From the NCBI GenBank assembly GCA_014695255.1, contig JACJNX010000070.1, positions 23,343 through 87,342 of the forward strand: a stretch of 64,000 nt of DNA, read 5' to 3'. Under the pieces are notes generated by a model. That model was not told the DNA's origin and did no database searches. It worked only from the letters and a program-made list of their open reading frames with translations. The position numbers and the translations under genes are program-made. Numbering within the stretch: the first letter of the stretch is position 1; each line of letters opens with the position of its first letter. The DNA comes from Cyanobacteria bacterium FACHB-63. Lineage in GTDB: Bacteria > Cyanobacteriota > Cyanobacteriia > Leptolyngbyales > Leptolyngbyaceae. This document shows, in pieces, positions 46,201-53,837 of the stretch.

Positions 46201-48860
46201 TCACTGCGACTCCGAAAGAATATGACTTCTTCGACCAACCCATCTACGAAGTCTTCGATCAACGCCAGCAGAGAAACCGCGAAGAACGTCAAATTTTCAC
46301 GGGGAACATCCTTCGGGCAATGGAGAAGTTCAACGGCAAGATGATCAACTATACCAATGCTGCTGGAAAAACCTGCCAGGGAGTCTTAACACCGCCAGAA
46401 TTTGACATTGAGAAAGCAGTGGAGCAAACCCCGATTGCAATCAGCAACCCCGATGATGTGCGACGGTTTTTGTTCGAGGTCACGAATCGAACCGGACAAC
46501 TCAAGACACCCGACGAAGTTCTAGTGGTGAGAGCGCAGCGCAAGCGCGATGGCAATGGCATCATTCTCCAAACCCCAAAAGCAAGAGAAGAAGGTGGACA
46601 ATATTATCTCAACGAAGCCCTGATGTCTGCCGCTGGTGGCGGTGAGTTCTTTTCAGTCGGCAAGAAGATGATGCTCGTTGTGCCGCCTGAGCGAATTTCA
46701 TCGGTCATTTACTACCTCAATGCTCAGGAGTTGACGCTTGCCGCATTCGAGCAACGCCATAAAGCCCGCGAGATGATGGGGATTGAACTGCCGCAGCTAG
46801 AGCTAGTGGGTCAAGACCAGTTCGAGGCACAGGCTGATTATGTTCCGTTCGTGCCTGAGGTTGATGCCCAAATCAGAGCATCGCTAGAACAAAGCTTTAA
46901 TACTGTGCCTGAAGTTGATCCACCTCCAACGATCGGACCTGCAATTTCTGGGCAAGCTTCCGAGGAGACGCAGGAAGACTCAGCAACAGAACGGCCTCAG
47001 CTAGCGCTCAACTCACGCGAATTCTGGGCAGCGCAATTGAGTCAGCTTTCGGATCCATTAAAACAGCTACTAAATCCCGCCCAAATCAGCACCATTCTTG
47101 TTCAATCTGATCCGATCTCAGCCATTCGGACCTTACAAGCAGCACAACCGCTCTTTGCTGACATTTATGAGGAGTTAGCAGACTTCTATCTCGCAGTTCA
47201 GCAAGCACAGATCAATTCACATTCAGGAGAACCTTCGATGTCTCATCCTGCTGTTGCAACCCACCTTGACCCAGCTTCGACTATCGATACGTCGATTCGC
47301 CCTTCCGATTCTGAAAATCAACGACAGGATCAACCTGCTCCCAAACTTGAGCAGCAATTGATCGATGAATTGCAGCACCTTCCCTCATCTTGGGCACTGA
47401 CTCCGATCGATGCTCATAAAGCTCCATATCGTGCAGGCTGGCAAATGGAAGCTTCCTTGTCACAGGCTGAGTTAGTGCATGAAATTGAAGCAGGAGCAAA
47501 AGGGTATGGACTAAGAACCGGATTAGTTTCGGGTGGAATTGTGGCGATCGATCTGGATGGTGAGTCTGCTCATGCCAAAATGCTCGAACTTTCTGACGGA
47601 CAAGAATTACCCGAAACTGTTGCTTTTACGTCAGGTCGGGCAGGACGATCTCAACATCTATTCCAGGTTCCGAAGGAGTTGTGGTCGGTCATGCGATCGC
47701 GCAAATTTGCAACTGGAGTCAAAGGCGATGACGGCAAAGAAGAACACGTTGAACTGCGTTGGCAAGGCTTGCAGTCGGTGTTGCCACCTTCATCTCATCC
47801 AATGACCGGACAGTACGGCTGGATACGCGCTCCTCAAGACACTGAAATTGCCCTCGTTCCTCAATGGGTAGTGGAGCGAATGTTAGTGGAAATGAAAACA
47901 CGATCGGCAGAATACACCAAACCCAATCTGCACTCAGTTCAATATCAAGACCAATGGACAGACCAAGATTGGGCATTGAGCTATCTTGCCGCCTTACACC
48001 CGTGGAGAGCCGATGATCGCGATACCTGGCTGAAAGTTGGCATGGCATTACACAGCGTCAGTTCTGATTTCTTGTCCGAATGGGAGCGGTGGAGTGCCCA
48101 GAGCGAGAAGTATAAGCCGGGAGAGTGCGAGTACATCTGGCAGCGTTTCCAGGAAAATCGGGGGATTACGATCGCGACTCTCGGCGGTTGGGCAAAAGAA
48201 GATGGTTGGCATTCTCCATTTGAAGTCCATCAGGAATCGACTCGCGATCGTGCAACCGAGAATGATCGACCTAAGAAAACTGTTAAGAGCGAGGCGAAGC
48301 CCGACGTGATCGAGGAGCCTTATTATCCTTCGTTGCAGGACTTTAAGCGATGGTATTTCGAGGCGCGAGAAACCGGGCAATCCCAAAAATACCTTGATCG
48401 CATTCAAGCCTTAGCCGAGGACTTCAAAGCAAAAACACCTGCGTCAATTAATGATCTAACTGCCCGTAATCCTGAAGTCCCGCTCTCATCGGCAGCAGTT
48501 CTACACGTGAAGCAAGACTCAGCAAACTACCAGGCACAAATCGAGCAGTTCGTGAAAGATGCCAAGACGATTCTTAAATACAAAGGCAAACAGCTTCAGC
48601 TAGAGGAACAGCCCGTTTACGAGTATCAATCGCGCAAACACGACTATTTGCTGCGATACCACTGCACCACGGAACTAATCACGGTCGAAAAAGCAGGGCG
48701 ATCGCTCCTGCAATATGACGCGAACCACTCAACGATTCAAAAAGGAGCAGGTCGCGAAGATTTTACCTGTTTTCACCAGGAGGCGACTCGGCTCCGTGAG
48801 AAGGCGAAGCTTCCGTCAACTCTATCAACATCCATGAAGCCCAATGAACACCAACGGTGA
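43269..48860 (+). CDS. Giant strawberry-notch-like helicase fused to primase-polymerase and PriCT-2
   Basis: 1863 residues from ATG 43269, which has AAGGA about 8 bases upstream. Helicase lobe 1: GDQTGVGKGR (about 91-100, P-loop) and LLLDESH (DESH at 219-222). Lobe 2: GSTGISLHASERF and QMLGRIHRHGQ (about 623-633, motif VI). A long DUF-like helicase C region follows (to about 1200). Near 1365-1530 is a prim-pol domain with catalytic VAIDLDGES (Asp 1428 and 1430), GRSQHLFQVP and VELRWQGLQSVLPPS. PriCT-2 follows near 1565-1640 (LHPWRADDRDTWLKVGMALH). The combination could unwind and prime element DNA. The frame is open upstream into the methyltransferase, so a 2334-residue fusion in the ancestor cannot be excluded. 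Confidence 0.85.
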   Translation: MANSDIQRQVTYTPHSTGDPAGTLVPVNMKTPTAIALARLETEVGNIDQYVAQKLEYGTSEQLHRYLTAEQVDAVALAIRNIEKNSGFIIGDQTGVGKGRVVASLICYAKLSGYTPIFITKKPDLYADMMRDLADIDSGSFNPFVTNENVRIPLANGGQLRTSSTTHKQEMRSLLQSENLGSYDGIFTTYYQLQAVGDKEPERREFLRKFANNSILLLDESHMAGGSINDWKQTNVANRAEFARELIERSQGVLYSSATYAKNPQVMTLYSKTNMRLAVGHMDTLVSLIQKMGVPGQQALATMLTEEGQYIRRERSYEGIRFTADVASVDRNVAENAATIMSRIMEFDREKQIAVKLMNKELKREAKALKLDTSIGEAVAKSIEFASLMHNLIDQMLLSLKAEATVERSLELLRNGEKPVITVANTMGSFIGNYASAQGIEPGEALNLDFGAMLTRYLERSREVILKDAYGTRQYNHTRMDGSPCYRLSDEELRSEAVAAYEEALDLIDATDFSNLPISPIDYIENRLQQAGYQTGEVTGREHQVEYTADGGRFYQTRTPAERSTRAAIETVAGFNRGNLDVMVLNQSGSTGISLHASERFADQRPRHMIVAQAERNIDDFMQMLGRIHRHGQVALPSYTLLCADIPAEKRPGAVLAKKMASLNASTTAARSSNISLQNVPDFINEYGDAVVSEIMLNNPELHARLGTPLKFLDEGDEPEAAIRKVTGRIPLLPLSEQEELYDLIEREYVEYVERQEAMGESILEAQSFDFGARTIARMEVLPADSGEPSRFTSAVHLDVVDVKTPRKPFTTLEAVNYVRRHLELPEITDENFDLYGARSQITETANQHQAEQVQQLRSEVEAYRAKYQVRVPPKAEESETDTQLRTGRAIDKFNARLDQQLAHVRKTLETFPLGTPTRIVTDNGGVFYGITARLWRTDPKGNPTAPGNWKIQFLLADPAKELTMPLSKVNAGASNGITATPKEYDFFDQPIYEVFDQRQQRNREERQIFTGNILRAMEKFNGKMINYTNAAGKTCQGVLTPPEFDIEKAVEQTPIAISNPDDVRRFLFEVTNRTGQLKTPDEVLVVRAQRKRDGNGIILQTPKAREEGGQYYLNEALMSAAGGGEFFSVGKKMMLVVPPERISSVIYYLNAQELTLAAFEQRHKAREMMGIELPQLELVGQDQFEAQADYVPFVPEVDAQIRASLEQSFNTVPEVDPPPTIGPAISGQASEETQEDSATERPQLALNSREFWAAQLSQLSDPLKQLLNPAQISTILVQSDPISAIRTLQAAQPLFADIYEELADFYLAVQQAQINSHSGEPSMSHPAVATHLDPASTIDTSIRPSDSENQRQDQPAPKLEQQLIDELQHLPSSWALTPIDAHKAPYRAGWQMEASLSQAELVHEIEAGAKGYGLRTGLVSGGIVAIDLDGESAHAKMLELSDGQELPETVAFTSGRAGRSQHLFQVPKELWSVMRSRKFATGVKGDDGKEEHVELRWQGLQSVLPPSSHPMTGQYGWIRAPQDTEIALVPQWVVERMLVEMKTRSAEYTKPNLHSVQYQDQWTDQDWALSYLAALHPWRADDRDTWLKVGMALHSVSSDFLSEWERWSAQSEKYKPGECEYIWQRFQENRGITIATLGGWAKEDGWHSPFEVHQESTRDRATENDRPKKTVKSEAKPDVIEEPYYPSLQDFKRWYFEARETGQSQKYLDRIQALAEDFKAKTPASINDLTARNPEVPLSSAAVLHVKQDSANYQAQIEQFVKDAKTILKYKGKQLQLEEQPVYEYQSRKHDYLLRYHCTTELITVEKAGRSLLQYDANHSTIQKGAGREDFTCFHQEATRLREKAKLPSTLSTSMKPNEHQR

Positions 48861-48947
48861 ATTCTGTTCTAAGACTCGGATTCGCAGTAGGTCTGTATCA
48901 AGTGACGGCTGGACAAACTTAGGAACTTGTCCAGCCGTGATCGCTCG

Positions 48948-49172
48948 TCACATCCCAAATCGCAGGTCGTCTAAAATCTCCTGCAAGACTTGATCCAGAT
49001 GGGGCTGTTGCCAAATCAGACGTTGAATCAAACAATTCACAACGGCTGGAATTTCATCGGACTGAATCAGCGCTTGTTCAGAATCGAGCGTATTTTGAGC
49101 AATATAAGTTAGAAGTCGATTAATCTCGATCGCAGGACAGGCAGATTTGTAGGTATGTAGTTGCTGTGCCAT
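48948..49172 (-). CDS. Small hypothetical protein
   Basis: 74 residues from ATG 49172 (MAQQLHTYKSACPAIEINRL), with GGGAG upstream; an ATG at 49199 is possible. Helical throughout (LIQSDEIPAVVNCLIQRLIW; HLDQVLQEILDDL). No family recognised. It is convergent with the giant helicase gene and follows the gene at 49214 on the minus strand. Confidence 0.5.
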   Translation of the reverse strand: MAQQLHTYKSACPAIEINRLLTYIAQNTLDSEQALIQSDEIPAVVNCLIQRLIWQQPHLDQVLQEILDDLRFGM

Positions 49173-49213
49173 TGTTACTCCCTTGGTGGTTGGAATCAAT
49201 AGTCTTTACGAAT

Positions 49214-49720
49214 TCACTCACTATCAAATTGTGATTGCCGTAGAATTTGCAGATACAGCGTCGTTGCTAATGCTCGAAAATCGCGTGGATCTGCTAGATC
49301 TGCAAACTTCTCGTGAGCCACTTCCAGACAGAATCTCAGTAAGTCAGCATGGTCAGAGATTTGAGCCGATAATGCTAGTTTTTGCTCATCACTCCAAGTT
49401 GCTGCAATGCTTTCTGGACGATTAATGAGTGATTTAGCAGAGGTTGCATCAGCCGCAGAAGCATCTGAGTTGAGCGTTACGATATTGTGCTTGTCTTTGC
49501 CGCTTCGATCCTTACCTGCGGGGACTAAATGCACGATCGCGCCTTTCGATAGCCCTTGCGCTTCTTCATTGCTCAGCGACTTCCAAATCTTGGCAGCTTC
49601 TGATTCGACAGGTTGAGACTGATCCAAGAAAAGCACTGAGCGATACTGTCCATAAGCTCCTTCTTTCAGCTTGCCGATCACTTCGACTTTCGCCACGATC
49701 GCATTCACTATTTTTGCCAT
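49214..49720 (-). CDS. Hypothetical protein with beta-rich N-terminus
   Basis: 168 residues from ATG 49720, which has a near-perfect GGAGGT 6 bases upstream; the frame runs on to 49804 but that start is weaker. The N-terminal half resembles a small OB-like beta domain (MAKIVNAIVAKVEVIGKLKE; YGQYRSVLFLDQSQ), and the C-terminal half is helical (QISDHADLLRFCLEVAHEKF). The beta domain and plasmid context could fit a single-strand-DNA-binding accessory role, which is speculation. Confidence 0.6.
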   Translation of the reverse strand: MAKIVNAIVAKVEVIGKLKEGAYGQYRSVLFLDQSQPVESEAAKIWKSLSNEEAQGLSKGAIVHLVPAGKDRSGKDKHNIVTLNSDASAADATSAKSLINRPESIAATWSDEQKLALSAQISDHADLLRFCLEVAHEKFADLADPRDFRALATTLYLQILRQSQFDSE

Positions 49721-49785
49721 GTGAAACCTCCAAATACAGCAGGAAAGGGAACCAACCGCAGTCAGTCCCCAGTGATTCAGCTCGC

Positions 49786-50061
49786 TTAAAAGTCGCAGTG
49801 GCATTCATCCACACCATCCATCCTGCCGAAAGCAAAATGGCTGCGTGGACTGTAGTGCTGAATCTTGTCTGTCTCTGGATCAGTCGGTAGCGTTTTCAGT
49901 CCGGCAAAGTAGCCTTCGAGATACAATTCATCGTTGTACTCTGGCATTCGCCCGAATGCGGCATCGGTTTTGCCTAGAGTGAAGCGATCGTACAACTCTT
50001 CTCGAACTTCCTGATCGCGCTGGTCACGTTCGTCAGCTAAACAATCATCCAGAAACGCCAT
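49786..50061 (-). CDS. Small acidic hypothetical protein
   Basis: 91 residues from ATG 50061 with AGGAG 10 bases before it. Acidic and rich in Asp/Glu/Tyr (DERDQRDQEVREELYDRFTL; MPEYNDELYLEGYFAGLKTL). The tail VDECHCDF has paired Cys/His. No family recognised. It precedes the gene at 49214 on the same strand. Confidence 0.5.
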   Translation of the reverse strand: MAFLDDCLADERDQRDQEVREELYDRFTLGKTDAAFGRMPEYNDELYLEGYFAGLKTLPTDPETDKIQHYSPRSHFAFGRMDGVDECHCDF

Positions 50062-50349
50062 AATAGGGTTAACTCCTATGTGAGTGGGGAGAGCGGTTTG
50101 ATTGCGAGTCGGGCGCTCTCCTTTTGGTTTGCGAATGTAAAAAGATGACAACAACCTAGAGATTTTTTGCCTCGGTGTAGTTCAAAATGAGTCAGTCTTG
50201 AAGTGGTTGCCTGTCTCTCTACACTTCTTATTTTAGCTTATAAACCGTTATATATGGCGGATCTAATCTGAATTAATACAAGGCTTTATATCTCTCAAGC
50301 GGACATATATGACGGTGTAGAATTTAGGCAGGGACTACTAGGAACTGAC

Positions 50350-50562
50350 ATGACCGATCAACCGCGTGATCCATCAACTCAGCGATTTCAAGAGAAACCT
50401 GGAGCTTATGCCAGAACTCCCGTTTCGGTACTTTTGCCGAAAGAGGTCGATCGTGTGGTTCGCGCTTTACCGAATCGAACCGAGTGGTTACGACGAGTGA
50501 TCACCGAAGCCGCAGAACGCGAAGGATTATTGAAGACTGGACTTCCACCAGAAGCGGAGTGA
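50350..50562 (+). CDS. Small ribbon-helix-helix-like DNA-binding protein
   Basis: 70 residues. TPVSVLLPKEVDRVVRALPN followed by RTEWLRRVITEAAEREGLL reads as a beta strand plus two helices, as in CopG/Arc-type regulators. ATG 50350 follows a 190-base A/T-rich intergenic stretch. Possibly a copy-number or transfer regulator of the element. Assignment is by pattern only. Confidence 0.6.
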   Translation: MTDQPRDPSTQRFQEKPGAYARTPVSVLLPKEVDRVVRALPNRTEWLRRVITEAAEREGLLKTGLPPEAE

Positions 50563-50601
50563 AAGTTTTCCTTCTCCTGATTCGTTATCTTCGACCGATT
50601 T

Positions 50602-51081
50602 TTACTTTTTACTAGCATTAAACTTCAAGACCGTTTGTGCTTCGATAATGCGCTGAATGCGAGGATCACTTTTCTCGACCCAACGCTCAGAAATGCCGAA
50701 ATAACTGCCGAACAGCACGATCGGCATATTGGCAACCTCCACCAACAATGGATAAACCATCTCTTCGTCGTCAGAACGATCGTCAGCCGAAAGTTCCCCA
50801 GTGAGTTCCGCGTACAGTTCCCAGTTCACCCACACACACTCGATACATTGCCCATGCAGTGCGTCGAGCATCATCCATTGATCCGGGCGTAACTGCTGAC
50901 GATCAACGAGCCAGAAAATATCGCCACTCTTGTCTCGCTTGAACCGGACTGGATAAATTCTGCCTGTGGTCTGGTCTGCCAACATCAATGCCGGAAATCC
51001 ATCAGGAAATCGCTCTAACATTGACTCAAAGGGGGAGTGTTGTCCTTCGATTACTTGGATGAAAAAGCCTTCTTCCATCAC
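50602..51081 (-). CDS. Hypothetical protein
   Basis: 159 residues. Beta-rich N-terminal half (MMEEGFFIQVIEGQHSPFES; PALMLADQTTGRIYPVRFKR), acidic middle and helical C-terminus. No family recognised. Within the minus-strand set 50602-52600; 10 bases separate its start from the upstream gene's stop, so it is probably in the same operon. Confidence 0.55.
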   Translation of the reverse strand: MMEEGFFIQVIEGQHSPFESMLERFPDGFPALMLADQTTGRIYPVRFKRDKSGDIFWLVDRQQLRPDQWMMLDALHGQCIECVWVNWELYAELTGELSADDRSDDEEMVYPLLVEVANMPIVLFGSYFGISERWVEKSDPRIQRIIEAQTVLKFNASKK

Positions 51082-51091
51082 TGCCTCACGT

Positions 51092-51556
51092 TTAACTGCG
51101 TTTCAAAATTTGCTCAAGCATGGATTTGCTCGGCTCGACAAATGCCCAGGTGCCGTTCTGCTGTTTCTGAAAGGTCGCGAACACCAGGAGATTTGCCCTT
51201 CCGATCGTTTGTCCTTTTCGTAGCGTTCCAAAACTTGGTGCGCTAATGCCACAGAATCGAAATAGATAGGCGGGTAGCTCGGTGCCAGCAAACAGGACAC
51301 ATCCTGTTTGATCGGGCTTCGCTTCTCCGCTCATGGGGGCATAAATGGGCTTTCCTGCCAGGTCGATCGCTAACTCTCCCAGCGCACTTACGACAGTTTG
51401 ATCATTGATGCGATCACCCCGTTGAAGCTCCCATTTTTGATAAACCTGAATACTGGTTGGCTTGACAAGGGATGCGGACTGTATCTTCTCGATCTGACAA
51501 GCGGTGAGGTTAGTGACCACCAAGCTTGTGAGCCAATAAGTATGAATTCTGCTCAT
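51092..51556 (-). CDS. Putative lipoprotein
   Basis: 154 residues. A short hydrophobic leader ends LVVTNLTACQ, a plausible lipobox with Cys20. The mature part is beta-rich, with GKPIYAPMSGEAKPDQTGCV and GTLRKGQTIGRANLLVFATF, resembling a lipoyl-like or SH3-like fold. Probably anchored to a membrane. It follows a two-membrane-protein pair, giving a lipoprotein plus inner-membrane set such as an entry-exclusion or surface module; this is inference. Confidence 0.6.
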   Translation of the reverse strand: MSRIHTYWLTSLVVTNLTACQIEKIQSASLVKPTSIQVYQKWELQRGDRINDQTVVSALGELAIDLAGKPIYAPMSGEAKPDQTGCVLFAGTELPAYLFRFCGISAPSFGTLRKGQTIGRANLLVFATFQKQQNGTWAFVEPSKSMLEQILKRS

Positions 51557-51563
51557 ACGATGA

Positions 51564-51998
51564 TTAAAGTAAAGAACTGGAACATTGCTGAGTTTGTGGC
51601 ACTAATCGAACACCCAAATAGTTATCGTCTTCATAGAGGACAATGACCCAAATCTTGGGGTCAAACTCAAGCGGGTACACTTCCCGTTCTGCCGTGGCTC
51701 CGGCTCGGACGGTGCTCGGCTTCAGTCGGCAATAGGGAGCTTTGAGAATGATTCGGATTCTTGTTTTTGCAGTTCCTTCTGCGAGGGTCATCAGTTTCAA
51801 AATCCGTTCTCGGCTTAGCACAGCATCAGGAGTGACAATTTCTGCACACTGAAGTTCCTCAGTTGAGGTAAAGGCTGAAAGCCTCAGCAGATTCGGATTG
51901 AACTGCCAGAGGAGTTTGACTGAAGCGGCGATAGTTGCACTCAGTATCAATAGCACCAGGGGAACTCTCAAATATTGATGCGTCTGATTTTGTCTCAT
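51564..51998 (-). CDS. Single-pass membrane protein
   Basis: 144 residues from ATG 51998, which overlaps the upstream stop as ATGA. The longer frame to 52202 is a shadow of that gene. One N-terminal transmembrane helix (VPLVLLILSATIAASVKLLW), then a probable periplasmic beta domain (ILKLMTLAEGTAKTRIRIIL; FDPKIWVIVLYEDDNYLGVR). No family recognised. Confidence 0.6.
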   Translation of the reverse strand: MRQNQTHQYLRVPLVLLILSATIAASVKLLWQFNPNLLRLSAFTSTEELQCAEIVTPDAVLSRERILKLMTLAEGTAKTRIRIILKAPYCRLKPSTVRAGATAEREVYPLEFDPKIWVIVLYEDDNYLGVRLVPQTQQCSSSLL

Positions 51999-52600
51999 AG
52001 CATTAGCACTGCAAGCAGCAGCCCTCCAAATAAACAGGAAAGGTTCCAGAGCAGTTTCTGCTTCCAAGGAGTAGAGACGACAACGATCAGAACACCGATG
52101 CCACTGAGTGCGATCGCAACTCCAGATAGCAGAGCGGCAAACGGCTGAAGGTAGAAAACCAGGACGCAGCGAATCAGCACACCTAGCAAGAATGCAAAGC
52201 ATCGAATAATGACCATAGCGATCGGGCTTGCAGGCCGAGAAACACTTTTGGGGTCGGCGGCATTGGTGCGCTGCTCCTGTCGCAAGTCTGTTTCACCCGA
52301 TTGTGTGATAGGTGGCTCGATCGGGCGAACCGGAGTTGCTGGATTCGGAACAATGAAGCGGCTTGTTTCATGTAGTTCCGCAGGACTGTAAAAGTCTGGA
52401 CGAGGCATGGGATGAGACGAATTTCGGGCAGGTGTCTTATCTGAATCTTTGGCTTGATCAGCCTGGTAGAGCGTGACGAGATCAAGCGACAACACTTTCA
52501 GCAGTGAGGCTTTGATAGAGCGGCTTCGGCGGGCGAGAATAATTTGCCGCTCAGTTGTTGGTTTTCGGTTAGTCGAAGATTGCCGTTTTGGATGAGGCAT
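51995..52600 (-). CDS. Membrane protein with long cytosolic N-terminus
   Basis: 201 residues from ATG 52600, with GGAG about 9 bases upstream. The N-terminal 120 residues are basic/Pro-rich and probably disordered, followed by two to three transmembrane segments (CFAFLLGVLIRCVLVFYLQP; AALLSGVAIALSGIGVLIVV; LLWNLSCLFGGLLLAVLML). Translationally coupled (ATGA) to the next gene. First gene of the minus-strand set, divergent from the HTH gene at 52688. Confidence 0.6.
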   Translation of the reverse strand: MPHPKRQSSTNRKPTTERQIILARRSRSIKASLLKVLSLDLVTLYQADQAKDSDKTPARNSSHPMPRPDFYSPAELHETSRFIVPNPATPVRPIEPPITQSGETDLRQEQRTNAADPKSVSRPASPIAMVIIRCFAFLLGVLIRCVLVFYLQPFAALLSGVAIALSGIGVLIVVVSTPWKQKLLWNLSCLFGGLLLAVLML

Positions 52601-52621
52601 TGGATCAAACTCCTGCACTTA

Positions 52622-52700
52622 CAGAAACCGCTTTCTAGAACAAGAGTACCATGAATTAGAATAGAAAATTCTGGAAATCTAGAATTTTTGCATTCTAGGC
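52622..52700. promoter_or_regulatory. Divergent operator candidate with repeated TCTAGAA sites
   Basis: Between the divergent genes at 52600 (minus) and 52688 (plus) are TTTCTAGAAC (about 52632), TTAGAATAGAAAATTCT (52656-52672), TCTAGAATTT (52679) and GCATTCTAGG (52691). The shared core TTCTAGA/TCTAGAA is palindromic and evenly spaced. The HTH protein encoded on the right is the obvious candidate binder. Confidence 0.5.
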
Positions 52701-53509
52701 GTTTAGAAGTCAGATTAAAGGGAATCAGTGCTACTGTTGAAGCGTTCAGTCAACGTGATGTAGTTCGGGTGGTCAACGACAACGATCGCAGCCAGCGCTT
52801 AGCGAGATTAGTCAGGCGCTTACGAGGAGATGCCAGCACCTATGTGTTTGGCGCTCAACTTGGCATGACACATAGTACGATTCGCCGTTGGGAGAGCGGT
52901 CAGGGTGGCATTAATGAGGAGGGAGTTGAGAAACTCAGCAATGGAACCGGAATTTCTGCTGATATGATTCGAGCTTACCTTCGGGGAAGCATTAACTTGA
53001 GAGCCTGTTTAGGACTTGAAGCACCAACACAATCCGGGGCACAGAGCTTAATTGAGCAGTTAGCGACACTATCGATATCAGAACTGCTGATGGTGCTAGA
53101 AGCAACGATCACACATTTGCTGAGACGGTTGCCAAACGTGCGACCAGAAATTGCACAGATTTTTCAGGCGGCGATCGGTCTACTCAACATTTCGCCGTCA
53201 GCAAAGCAGTCAAAACGATTCAAAGCAACTATATCGATTGAACAACGATTTTTACCGCAAACGATTCAAGATGCGATCTCTGATGAGATTGAAGCTCGAT
53301 ATGGAAGCGTGAACTCAAGAACGATCGCCCGATTTGCTGAAACGGCTGGAATTCAACCTAGCGATCGCTTAGTTGAAGTTATACAAGGGGAAAGCCCACA
53401 GAAGGCTGAGTTACTGAAGTTGCAACCTCATTTACACAAGCATTCCGATCAATGCTGGAGCATTGAAGAGCTTCTTGAATTGGATTGTTCTAAAAAGGAT
53501 CTTGAGTAG
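52688..53509 (+). CDS. HTH (XRE-like) transcriptional regulator
   Basis: 273 residues as an open frame from TTG 52688; a GTG further in could be the real start. The HTH reads RLARLVRRLRGDASTYVFGA, QLGMTHSTIRRWESGQGGIN, near residues 37-85, followed by a helical C-terminal region with no second known domain. Probably regulates the divergent membrane-protein operon. Its 3' end overlaps the DUF2779 remnant on the other strand by 20 bases. Confidence 0.7.
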   Translation: MHSRRLEVRLKGISATVEAFSQRDVVRVVNDNDRSQRLARLVRRLRGDASTYVFGAQLGMTHSTIRRWESGQGGINEEGVEKLSNGTGISADMIRAYLRGSINLRACLGLEAPTQSGAQSLIEQLATLSISELLMVLEATITHLLRRLPNVRPEIAQIFQAAIGLLNISPSAKQSKRFKATISIEQRFLPQTIQDAISDEIEARYGSVNSRTIARFAETAGIQPSDRLVEVIQGESPQKAELLKLQPHLHKHSDQCWSIEELLELDCSKKDLE

Positions 53510-53837
53510 TACAAAGTTGGAGTAACGCCTGATAGATTTCGACCATTGCTAAGGTATCAAGTTGGCAATAGGCTTGCAAGTCTGCGATAGCTTCGCTACA
53601 CGGGTACGTGCCCGCTTGCTCTTTCTTAGCTTGATCGGCACAGTTAATCATCTCTTCCCAAACAGTCTGAGCATGATCACCGCGCTGGACAGCTAGTGCT
53701 TTGTATCTCAAAGTAGGAACTAATGTTGGAAGAACGTTCTTAATTGAAGTTGAACCCCGAAAAGCAGGATGCTTGTAGTGTTCCTTAAAGATGTCTTCTA
53801 GATCCCACAATCGACTCGCGATCGATTCCAAATGCTC
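53490..53837 (-). pseudogene. DUF2779 protein, C-terminal remnant cut by IS6
   Basis: About 115 residues: SIKNVLPTLVPTLRYKALAV followed by QAYCQLDTLAMVEIYQALLQ. This is the end of the DUF2779 domain (an exonuclease-like fold; CxxDTLAMV is characteristic). Everything upstream is missing at the IS6 border at 53838. DUF2779 proteins are usually above 450 residues, so this is a stump. Confidence 0.78.
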
